Shown here piece by piece: positions 45,142-51,978 of a DNA stretch of 64,000 bases (the first letter of the stretch is position 1; the number at the start of each line of letters is the position of its first letter). A program made the position numbers and the translations under genes. The stretch is from Roseibium sp. Lineage in GTDB: Bacteria > Pseudomonadota > Alphaproteobacteria > Rhizobiales > Stappiaceae. The stretch lies in NCBI GenBank assembly GCA_017643925.1, contig JAEPML010000014.1, positions 62,001 through 126,000 of the forward strand, in the 5' to 3' direction. The notes beneath the pieces are model-generated. The model had not been told where the DNA came from and ran no database searches. It saw only the letters and a program-made list of their open reading frames with translations.

Positions 45142-45870
45142 CTAGTTGCTTGGGGCGGGCTTGATAGTCTGCCCCACATGTTTGTCGAGCGCTGCCTGGA
45201 GACGACTGGTCAGCTTGGGATCAGTTTTCGGATGGCAGGCCAGTGCAAGGTCGACTTCCTGGATCGTGTAGACATTCTTGATGCGAACGCGCTGTTGTTC
45301 GGCGAGATAGGGGGCCGACAGGAGACCTCCCAGCCACAATTGTGTATTGCCGGTCTTCAGCATGTTCAGGTTCAGCGCATCGTCATCGACCAGGACAAGG
45401 TTCGGGTGCCCCGCCTCCTGGACTTCAACAGTGCTGGTCCAACCTCCAACGGCCCCTGTGAGATACTGGAAACTGTCGCTCATACGACTGACCGAAACAT
45501 CAGCGTCTTCCAGCGCAAAGAAAGCAAAACCGTCAATTTGCAACGGGCCCACCCAGGAGAAGTTCGGTTCGCGTGTCGCGGTGCGCCACAGAGCCATGAA
45601 ACAGTGGTCGGGCATGTTTTGTACCGCCAGAAGTCCGCGCTTGAACGGGCGCAGACGTATGTCAATTGCGATGCCTGCTTCTGACGCCAGTTCCCGGACA
45701 AGGTTGGTAATCGTGCCGTCGATGCGGTTTTCGGAATTCAGAAAATAAAACGGCTTGTAGTCTTCTGTGTAAATGACAATTTCTGGTTGTTCTTCATCGC
45801 TGGAGAAGGCCGCAGTGCTCCAGCACAAGCCTAGTATTGCTGTCAATATTGCACAGAATTTCGTGCGCAT
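45142..45870 (-). CDS. periplasmic solute-binding protein, family 3 (amino acid-binding-like)
   Basis: 242 aa with a signal peptide (MRTKFCAILTAILGLCWSTAAFS). The SBP_bac_3 fold starts IVIYTEDYKPFYFLNSENRIDGTITNLVRELASEAGI, and continues to LWRTATREPNFSWVGPL and DVSVSRMSDSFQYL. No permease or ATPase genes are adjacent, so it may be an orphan binding protein or a sensor component rather than a transporter part. In several alphaproteobacteria such proteins are linked to two-component systems. Confidence 0.8.
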   Translation of the reverse strand: MRTKFCAILTAILGLCWSTAAFSSDEEQPEIVIYTEDYKPFYFLNSENRIDGTITNLVRELASEAGIAIDIRLRPFKRGLLAVQNMPDHCFMALWRTATREPNFSWVGPLQIDGFAFFALEDADVSVSRMSDSFQYLTGAVGGWTSTVEVQEAGHPNLVLVDDDALNLNMLKTGNTQLWLGGLLSAPYLAEQQRVRIKNVYTIQEVDLALACHPKTDPKLTSRLQAALDKHVGQTIKPAPSN

Positions 45871-45969
45871 CCGGTCTCCAGGTCACCGCGGTGTGGCGCT
45901 TTTTATTTTTGAATTCAGGAACCATATAGCTTTCCGCTGGCGCAAGGAAAGGAAATCCGATTTGCCTGC

Positions 45970-46272
45970 CTATTGATCCGTGTCGCGATTGCGATCCGAA
46001 TGACCCAGTGACCTCTCCGGCCAGAGCCGGTCTCTCAAGCGTTGCTTGAGGATCTTGGCCTCAGGGAAACCGCCATCCTCTTTCCTGTCCCAGACAGTTT
46101 CACCTGCGCAGGTTATGGTGAACGTCCCGCCGGTTCCGGGGACGAGGGTTACGGCACCCACTTCCTGAGAGAATGTTGACAGGATCTCCTGTGCTATCCA
46201 GGCCGACCGCAGCATCCAGTTGCATTGGCTGCAATAGGTGATGATGATATGGGGGGAGGGAATTTCGCTCAC
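45970..46272 (-). CDS. SelT/SelW/SelH family selenoprotein-like (Rdx) protein
   Basis: 100 aa. Start at GTG 46272 (AGGA ten bases upstream) gives VSEIPSPHIIITYCSQCNWMLRSAWIAQEIL, the Rdx signature with C-S-Q-C in place of C-x-x-U. VPGTGGTFTITCAGETVWDRKEDGGFPEAKILKQRLRDRL completes the thioredoxin-like fold. These proteins are redox-active and cytosolic, with unknown partners. The 5' end overlaps the antisense start of the phosphotransferase gene by about 24 bases; the Rdx start matches the family closely, so the other start is the less certain one. Confidence 0.9.
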   Translation of the reverse strand: MSEIPSPHIIITYCSQCNWMLRSAWIAQEILSTFSQEVGAVTLVPGTGGTFTITCAGETVWDRKEDGGFPEAKILKQRLRDRLWPERSLGHSDRNRDTDQ

Positions 46273-47208
46273 GGTGTTCAATTTCCTGACGATTTGCAGT
46301 GCCTGCTTGTGCCACACCCGACCAACACTTCTCCAGCAGATATTGATGAAGCCGTCATTGCCGCTTTGGCGGCGCATCCTGACATTGCGCTTCTATGCGG
46401 CGAGGTTCGTCAAGCAGAACCACAGGCTGGCCTGACAAACCGGGTGTTTCGGCTGCGGGCTGACAAAGGGGACTTCTTTCTCCGTCTGCCACGGGTCGAG
46501 ACAGCCGGGTCGATCAACCGGAAAGGCGAGGCTGAGAACCTTGTGATTGCAGCCGGCCTCGGGTTGGCCTTGCCTGCCCTGTTCATTGATTGTGATGCAG
46601 GTGTCCTGCTGACCGCAGCCGTTAGCGATCTGGAAAAACCGGAAGACCTGCCCGCGCGACTGGGTCTTGCTCTAGGTGCATTGCATGGATCGGGCGAAGT
46701 CTTCCATGGCAGGCTCGATCCCCACGAAACCTATCTTGCGCAACGCAGACAATTGCGAAATTTCCAGGATTTGCCCGATGAGCTTCGGACACTTGAAGCT
46801 CTCATGGAGCGATTTGCCAAAGAAGAAGCGGTTGGGGGCGAGGGCCCTGTGCTCGTCCCGAGCCACGGTGACATGTCACCGGGAAACTGTCTCGTAACGC
46901 CGGACCGCCTTTGGCTAATCGATTGGGAATATTCCGGCATGTCAGATCCGGCCTGGGATCTTGCCTATACGATTCTGGAACATGGTTTTGACCAAGCACA
47001 GGAAGTGCAGTTCCTTGCGGCCTATCGCAGCGTTGCCGAAGATCCTGTGCCTGCCAATGCCCGGCTTGCCAGGATGAAGTCGAGATGTGATGCGATTTCG
47101 GCGCTGTGGGCTCTGGAACAGGTCGCATCCGGTCGCGATCGAATACGGTTCCTTGGTTTTGCGAAAGTGAGGCTGAAGCGTGTTTTCGATCGCAAAACGT
47201 CTAGTTGA
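46249..47208 (+). CDS. choline/ethanolamine kinase-like phosphotransferase (APH fold)
   Basis: About 319 aa. PSHGDMSPGNCLVTPDRLWLIDWEYSGMSDPAWDLAYTI is the Brenner catalytic loop (H-x-D-x-x-x-x-N) plus the D-W/F-E metal motif of aminoglycoside/choline kinase folds. AGLTNRVFRLRADKGDFFLRLPRVE is the ATP-binding start. Probably phosphorylates choline or a related alcohol. Start at ATG 46249 has AGGTG nine bases upstream; a GTG at 46309 would give a protein starting nearer the fold and avoid overlap with the Rdx gene. Confidence 0.82.
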   Translation: MGGGNFAHGVQFPDDLQCLLVPHPTNTSPADIDEAVIAALAAHPDIALLCGEVRQAEPQAGLTNRVFRLRADKGDFFLRLPRVETAGSINRKGEAENLVIAAGLGLALPALFIDCDAGVLLTAAVSDLEKPEDLPARLGLALGALHGSGEVFHGRLDPHETYLAQRRQLRNFQDLPDELRTLEALMERFAKEEAVGGEGPVLVPSHGDMSPGNCLVTPDRLWLIDWEYSGMSDPAWDLAYTILEHGFDQAQEVQFLAAYRSVAEDPVPANARLARMKSRCDAISALWALEQVASGRDRIRFLGFAKVRLKRVFDRKTSS

Positions 47209-48163
47209 GCGATTCCGGAATGCTGTGCGGTTCGGCCAGACACAGGGCGTATCGATTGTTCATGTGATTGCGCAGCGTCTGATTGGCAGGATCAGCCACA
47301 AGATCGGTCCAGACCTCATCGCTTTTCAAGTGAGACAGTGTGCAGCCGCAGGCCGCTTCGCAGGTCTGCGAGGTGTACCCTGACATCTGACAGGCCTCGG
47401 TACAGTTTCGGATAAAGGCGATACTTGCGCGGTCGATCTCCGGTCCGACCTGCGTTGCCAGCCAGACAAGTCCGAAGAGAAGCGGTTGATGGAGCAGGTA
47501 AATGGAGAGCGAGTGGCGCCCGAGAAACCGCGTGGCTCGTCCGGTCAGGTCTTCAAACCGGAATTTCGAAAGCCAGATCCAGAGGTGCCTTTGGCGAAAG
47601 AGCCTGGAAACGGCCACGCCGGCCAGCGTGACGCCGACCCAGGGGACAAGCGGAACATAGTCGACACTGCCGAATTCCGGTCTGCCAAGTCCCGTCCAGA
47701 GCCAGAGTTGACCGTCGAACAGGCTGGACGTTCCCCAGAAGGGAAGCGAGAGGCAAAAGACGGAGGCAGCGCCAGTCACCGCCAGCGGTAATCTTGTGAA
47801 GGGCAGGGCGACCAGGCTGGACAGGGCAATGCAGTGCAGGATGCCAAACCGCACATATTGGGTCTTGAATATGAAGTAGGTCACCAGGGACACAGCGGCA
47901 GCGGCCAGCGAGATCACCAGAAAGCGCCGACAGAATGGTCGCCAGCGAATCTGGTTGTGGTGAGCCAGGTCAAGCCCCACCCCCGACAAGAAGAGAAAGC
48001 TTCCCGCGATCGACGCGGCGAACAGACGCCAGCCCTGGCCCTGCGCCACCGGCCACTCCACGAATGCAAACCAGGAGAGGTCCCAGGAAAAGTGATAGAT
48101 CGCCATGGCCACCACGGCGAGGCCGCGGGCAAGATCGAGCGCGGCCAGACGTGTAGGGGGCAT
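47201..48163 (-). CDS. DUF1624 / heparan-alpha-glucosaminide N-acetyltransferase-like membrane protein
   Basis: 320 aa with eight or more helices. The start RLAALDLARGLAVVAMAIYHFSWDLSWF has the R-x-x-x-L-D-x-x-R-G-x-A motif of the HGSNAT family; FLSGVGLDLAHH and LGRHSLSIYLLHQPLLFG are the usual later motifs, with a conserved His pair. Family members transfer acetyl groups across membranes or have unknown roles. A Cys-rich C-terminal tail (IRNCTEACQMSGYTSQTCEAACGCTL) extends beyond the helical core and could bind a metal. It converges on the phosphotransferase, overlapping by 8 bases. Confidence 0.85.
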   Translation of the reverse strand: MPPTRLAALDLARGLAVVAMAIYHFSWDLSWFAFVEWPVAQGQGWRLFAASIAGSFLFLSGVGLDLAHHNQIRWRPFCRRFLVISLAAAAVSLVTYFIFKTQYVRFGILHCIALSSLVALPFTRLPLAVTGAASVFCLSLPFWGTSSLFDGQLWLWTGLGRPEFGSVDYVPLVPWVGVTLAGVAVSRLFRQRHLWIWLSKFRFEDLTGRATRFLGRHSLSIYLLHQPLLFGLVWLATQVGPEIDRASIAFIRNCTEACQMSGYTSQTCEAACGCTLSHLKSDEVWTDLVADPANQTLRNHMNNRYALCLAEPHSIPESLN

Positions 48164-48248
48164 GATCAGCCTTTTGAAACAAACGGATTGCTATCGCCAG
48201 ACGATTGGCAATGGCGCAGGAAAATTCAACCGAAAAATTGGTATCGGG

Positions 48249-48374
48249 TCAGCTGCTGAAGGCAACCAGCAAAATCGTGATCAGGGCTGTGGCAGCCAGC
48301 ATGGCGCCGACAACAGGCCAGGGAGACGGTCGGTGTACCGTAAACACGTCGCGGTTCGCCGGGTCTTGCAGCAT
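48249..48374 (-). CDS. very small single-pass membrane protein
   Basis: 41 aa from the ATG at 48374, with GGAGAG eight bases upstream. Sequence is MLQDPANRDVFTVHRPSP then one hydrophobic helix (WPVVGAMLAATALITILLVAF). Too short to place; the ribosome site and single helix make it plausible. It lies between the DUF1624 and DegT genes. Confidence 0.45.
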   Translation of the reverse strand: MLQDPANRDVFTVHRPSPWPVVGAMLAATALITILLVAFSS

Positions 48375-48649
48375 AGCCCATCTCTCCCTTGGTCCCACCC
48401 TGGATGAACGAGACTGGGGCAGAATCATGATGGCGAAAAGATCGGAAATCGAAACATGCCAGGTTTTCCCAAGGAAAGCGCAAGGCTGTGGAATGTGGGA
48501 GCGAGGCTGTGTTCTGCCTTGACACGTCGAAGTTGTTGGGATCGAAGCCAAAATACCCGGAGATTGCCGATTTCATGCGCTCGGAGCACCTGCTGGGCCC
48601 CAACCGATCGTTGGCGCGTCCCACTCAAGAAGGGGGCTTATGCAATAGG

Positions 48650-49849
48650 TCAGACCGAAGAAACAAGGGTTTCATTTGCCGTGTGAGCGATGATTTCGGC
48701 AATGTGGCGGCAATCCTCCAGTGAAAAACTGAGTGGGATTCGCATGTCGAACAGTCCGCTCAGGATGCTGTCGGTCACCGGCAAATGCTGCGGTTCCGCA
48801 TATTGCCAACTGTGGTGGTTGGACGTGAAGGCAACCGGGTTCCTGTCGCCGAACCATTTGAGTTCCACACCCAGCTTCTTGTTGGCGGATACAAACCGGA
48901 GGGCCTCTTCCGCATCAATGCCCGGTCGCGCGAACTGGATGGAGCTGCCGACATAAGTTTCTTCCTTCGGCCGGTGGGGGACCGTTATGCCCGGGACCCC
49001 GGAAAGCACCTTTGTAATGAGATCATAGCGTTGGTTCCAGCGCCGGATGTTCGCTGGCAGGGCAGCCAGTTGAGGCAGTAGGATGGATGCACGAAGATTG
49101 TCCATGCGGCCGGACATGTTCGGGGTTTCGAGGCGAACGGTTTCGAAATACTCCGCGGGTGGTGCTGCGCCGTGTCGTTCGTAAAGCATGTAGGAACCGG
49201 ACAACAGTATGGCACGAGCCATGAACGCCGGATCATCGGAGGTCAGCAGTCCGCCTTCGCCCGAGTTGAGATGCTTGTAGGTCTGGGTCGAAAAACATCC
49301 TGCGAGCCCGAAGTTTCCGCTGAGACGCCCCTTCCATTCCGCTCCCATCGTATGGGCGCAATCCTCGATCAGTGAAACACCCTTCGCCTGGAGCAGGTCG
49401 GCAAGGGCATCCATGTCACACAGGTGCCCGCGCATGCTGGAAAGCAAGAGGATCTTGGCCCCGCTGTCTTCAATCTTTCTGTCGAGGTCCTCAAGGTCGA
49501 GAACGAGGTCCTTCGTAATCTCGACAAAGATGGATCGCGCTCCAACGGCAGCAATGGCCCCTGGCACCGGCGCAAGGGTAAAGGCGTTAGTCAGAACAGG
49601 ATCACCGTTTGCGACACCTGCTGCCCGCAGGGCAATCGAGAGTGCATAGCCGCCGGAAGAACATGCCAGGCAATACCTCGTGCGCTGAAACTCCGCGTAA
49701 GCGCGCTCCAGTTCGGCTGCCGCGCCGATCTCGCCCGCAATCGTGTTGTACCTGTGGAGACGGCCTCCCCTTAGAACCTCCACAGCCGCGGAAATCGCTT
49801 CTTCAGGAATGGGTTCCTGTTGCGTGAAGACACCTCGAAACGGTTCCAT
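48650..49849 (-). CDS. DegT/DnrJ/EryC1/StrS family PLP-dependent aminotransferase
   Basis: 399 aa starting MEPFRGVFTQQEPIPEEAISAAVEVL (GGAG seven bases upstream). ACSSGGYALSIALRAAGV, NAFTLAPVPGAIAAVGA, LIEDCAHTMGAEWKG (Asp stacking PLP) and STQTYKHLNSGEGG (Schiff-base Lys) identify the family, which transaminates keto-sugars in nucleotide-sugar pathways. It stands alone rather than in a polysaccharide locus, and its N-terminal LHRYNTIAG is less typical. Sugar specificity unknown. Confidence 0.88.
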   Translation of the reverse strand: MEPFRGVFTQQEPIPEEAISAAVEVLRGGRLHRYNTIAGEIGAAAELERAYAEFQRTRYCLACSSGGYALSIALRAAGVANGDPVLTNAFTLAPVPGAIAAVGARSIFVEITKDLVLDLEDLDRKIEDSGAKILLLSSMRGHLCDMDALADLLQAKGVSLIEDCAHTMGAEWKGRLSGNFGLAGCFSTQTYKHLNSGEGGLLTSDDPAFMARAILLSGSYMLYERHGAAPPAEYFETVRLETPNMSGRMDNLRASILLPQLAALPANIRRWNQRYDLITKVLSGVPGITVPHRPKEETYVGSSIQFARPGIDAEEALRFVSANKKLGVELKWFGDRNPVAFTSNHHSWQYAEPQHLPVTDSILSGLFDMRIPLSFSLEDCRHIAEIIAHTANETLVSSV

Positions 49850-50030
49850 GATGCACTCCGTTTGTCCGATGCTGTCGGACACCCAATGTTGCCGTTACAA
49901 GAGCTGTACCTGAAGATCCGGATTTCGCCACATGGAAAATCGCATCCGGTGCTGAGCGTATTGGCAATGGTCTGCGGGAAGCATCAATCTGTGCCGGTCG
50001 CAGCCGGTCTCGGATGGTGCAGGAGACGGA

Positions 50031-50073
50031 AACAAAAAAAATCAAGGCAGCGTGACGGAAATCGCGCTGCCTT
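50031..50073 (-). terminator. terminator of the DUF3775 gene
   Basis: AAGGCAGCG (50044-50052), 12-base loop, CGCTGCCTT (50065-50073), perfect stem; on the reverse strand followed by GATTTTTTTTG. It lies 48 bases after the DUF3775 stop codon. Confidence 0.9.
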
Positions 50074-50120
50074 CAGGGCTCACATGGTGTGAGCATTACA
50101 AACGTGTCGAGACCGGAGGA

Positions 50121-50531
50121 TCAAAGATCCAGCGCGTCGAGGCCTGCTTCGAGATAGTCTGCAAAGAGCGGAATACCGAGCAGGTATTTTGCAGTGGACC
50201 CCGCGGCGCGGTCCTTTGCTTCTTCAACCGCCTGCTTGAAATCTTCAGCGTCGAAATCGCCCCGACCGATCCATGTGATCGCGACCAGTTCCGCGGATTC
50301 ATCCACATTCAGGTCTTCGATCAGTTCACGAAGCTCTTCGTCCGAAAGGTCTTCGCTTTCCTCTTCAGCCAGACCATCATGGCCGTGGCTCTGTTCCAGC
50401 GTGTCCTCGTCGAACTCTACGTTGCCTTCGCGGCCGTCTTCGAAAGCGTCCTGCATGGACGTGGAAGCGGCGCGCGCCTTTTGCGCATACATGCGCATGG
50501 TGTCTGCAGAGAGTGAAAGATCAATGTCCAT
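50121..50531 (-). CDS. DUF3775 domain-containing protein
   Basis: 136 aa from the ATG at 50531 (GGAGG six bases upstream); a start 21 codons upstream is also possible. Very acidic middle region (EEESEDLSDEELRELIEDLNVDESAELVAITWIGRGDFDAEDFKQAVEEAKDRA) with the L-V-A-x-x-W-I-G-R-G-D-F signature of DUF3775. Cytosolic, helical, unknown function. It has its own terminator. Confidence 0.82.
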   Translation of the reverse strand: MDIDLSLSADTMRMYAQKARAASTSMQDAFEDGREGNVEFDEDTLEQSHGHDGLAEEESEDLSDEELRELIEDLNVDESAELVAITWIGRGDFDAEDFKQAVEEAKDRAAGSTAKYLLGIPLFADYLEAGLDALDL

Positions 50532-50803
50532 GGCTGCCTCCGACAAACCTGTCTTTTCTTTATCGATCCACTTTTCGTCAATGGCAATGTTCATCGTGCG
50601 AATTCCCTGCTGGAAGTCTCCCGGACCTTCCTCGGGGTTATCCCCGCTATTCAGGTCTTATCAACGAGCTTCAAGTTAATCGTTTTTCCTTTTTTACACC
50701 GCGTCCCGATCCATCTTGCGAGCGGAGATGTGTGTTGGTTTACTTTGGCTACAAATAAGTTTCTGTCTTTGACCCGGATCAACTCTGTCAGAATTCCAGC
50801 CGG

Positions 50804-50926
50804 CGCTATGCGATCCAAGCGCGGAATACTGAAATCAGGGCTCTCTGGCAGGCGCAGGTTTCCGGGGGCGGACCGGGCACCAGGGCTCGGCACTCATGCG
50901 TTCAGCATGAGGCCGGGCCTTTTTTT
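50804..50926 (+). ncRNA. candidate small RNA (about 120 nt)
   Basis: From a possible transcription start near 50804 to the end of the orphan terminator. Contains paired G/C-rich segments (GCAGGTTTCCGGGGGCGGACCG region) and ends in the hairpin-T7 signal. Sequence matches no ncRNA family that I can name (not 6S, 4.5S, tmRNA or RNase P by eye). Exact 5' end is uncertain. Confidence 0.35.
50884..50926 (+). terminator. strong orphan rho-independent terminator
   Basis: GGCTCGG-CA-CTCATGC, loop GTTCA, GCATGAG-G-CCGGGCC then TTTTTTT. Two stem blocks of seven pairs each (one G-T). It has no T run in the reverse direction, so it cannot serve the reverse-strand LacI operon whose end is near 50969. Confidence 0.8.
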
Positions 50927-50968
50927 GTTTGTTCGGAAAGTCGGGGGCCAGGACCAGCGGAACGCGCG

Positions 50969-51973
50969 TCAACCTTCGCGAAGCCTAGTCCGTTCAATCA
51001 CCTGGCATTCGCCAAGCGGTGCACCCGCCATGCGTTTCATCAGGATTTCCGTCAGCATACGGCCTGCTTCCAGCCGTGAGAAGTAGACATTTGCCACTTC
51101 CGAACCGAGATAGGCCCCCAGATTTGTTCCGGACCGCACCGAATACCCGAACCCTTCCGCTTCGGATCCAAGGGCGCGCCGAACGCCCGCCCGTGCTCCC
51201 AGCAGCGTGAGTTCATTCACGCAGACAATCGCATCAGCCCCCTTTTGAACAAGGTCGAAACTGGCCTTGCTTGCGAGGATGGGATCCATCTCGATATGGG
51301 CAATCATCTCTTCGTCAACCGCCAGACCGGCCTCATCCAGGGCGGTCCGGTAGCCCTGGACCCGTTGGCCGGTGAAGGAATAGCGGAGATCGGCATCCAG
51401 CAATGCGATCCGGTGGAAACCGCGATCAAGCAGGACACGCGTTCCCTGGTAGGCCACAAAGGCGTTGTCCAGATCAAAATAGGCGTGGCTGGCGCTCATG
51501 TCCGTACGCCCGAAAGTGACAAAGGGAATTCCTTCTTCGATCAGAAACCTGACCCGTTCATCGTCCGGTGTGGTGTGGTCGAGAATGAGGCCGTCGGCAT
51601 TGCGTCCATTCACGACCTTACGCAGCTCTTCGAGGCCGTTTTCCTCCATGGTCACCGGTGTGGCCCTCACGGAATACTCGGTTCCGGCAAGGCGTTGGTG
51701 GATGCCGTTCAAGAGCCCGACGGATCCGCTGTCGCCAACTTCCTCGTCAGAGGTGAAGCTCAGGAACGCCATGATCACAAAGGTCTGTCCCGTTCGCAGC
51801 TTGACCGCGTCCAGATTGCGCACGTATCCGAGCCTGTCGGCGGTGTCATTGACCTTGCGGACCATGTCGGCGCTGATCCGTTCACCGCCCTTGAGCGCGC
51901 GCGCGACCGTCGTCACCGAAACTCCCAGTTCGTCGGCGATGGATTTCATCGTTATATGCGAGCCGGTTCCCAT
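50969..51973 (-). CDS. LacI family transcriptional regulator
   Basis: 334 aa starting MGTGSHITMKSIADELGVSVTTVARALKGGERIS (AAGGGG upstream): LacI helix-turn-helix then hinge (ADMVRKVNDTADRLGYVRN) and periplasmic-binding-like sugar domain (GLILDHTTPDDERVRFLIEEGIPFVTFGRTD; ALLDADLRYSFTGQRVQGYRTALDEAGL). It follows the GH2 mannosidase gene by five bases on the same strand, so the two are one operon and the LacI protein probably controls the mannosidase promoter. Confidence 0.92.
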   Translation of the reverse strand: MGTGSHITMKSIADELGVSVTTVARALKGGERISADMVRKVNDTADRLGYVRNLDAVKLRTGQTFVIMAFLSFTSDEEVGDSGSVGLLNGIHQRLAGTEYSVRATPVTMEENGLEELRKVVNGRNADGLILDHTTPDDERVRFLIEEGIPFVTFGRTDMSASHAYFDLDNAFVAYQGTRVLLDRGFHRIALLDADLRYSFTGQRVQGYRTALDEAGLAVDEEMIAHIEMDPILASKASFDLVQKGADAIVCVNELTLLGARAGVRRALGSEAEGFGYSVRSGTNLGAYLGSEVANVYFSRLEAGRMLTEILMKRMAGAPLGECQVIERTRLREG

Positions 51974-51978
51974 GGTCG

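Larger units (their letters stand above)
50532..50968. other. intergenic region with an orphan forward-strand terminator
   Basis: 437 bases between two reverse-strand genes. On the forward strand it contains a strong terminator at 50884-50926 with no forward gene before it, and a possible promoter TTGACC (50769-50774) with weak -10 AATTCC (50792-50797). This suggests a short forward transcript. No protein frame with homology is visible. Confidence 0.6.
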
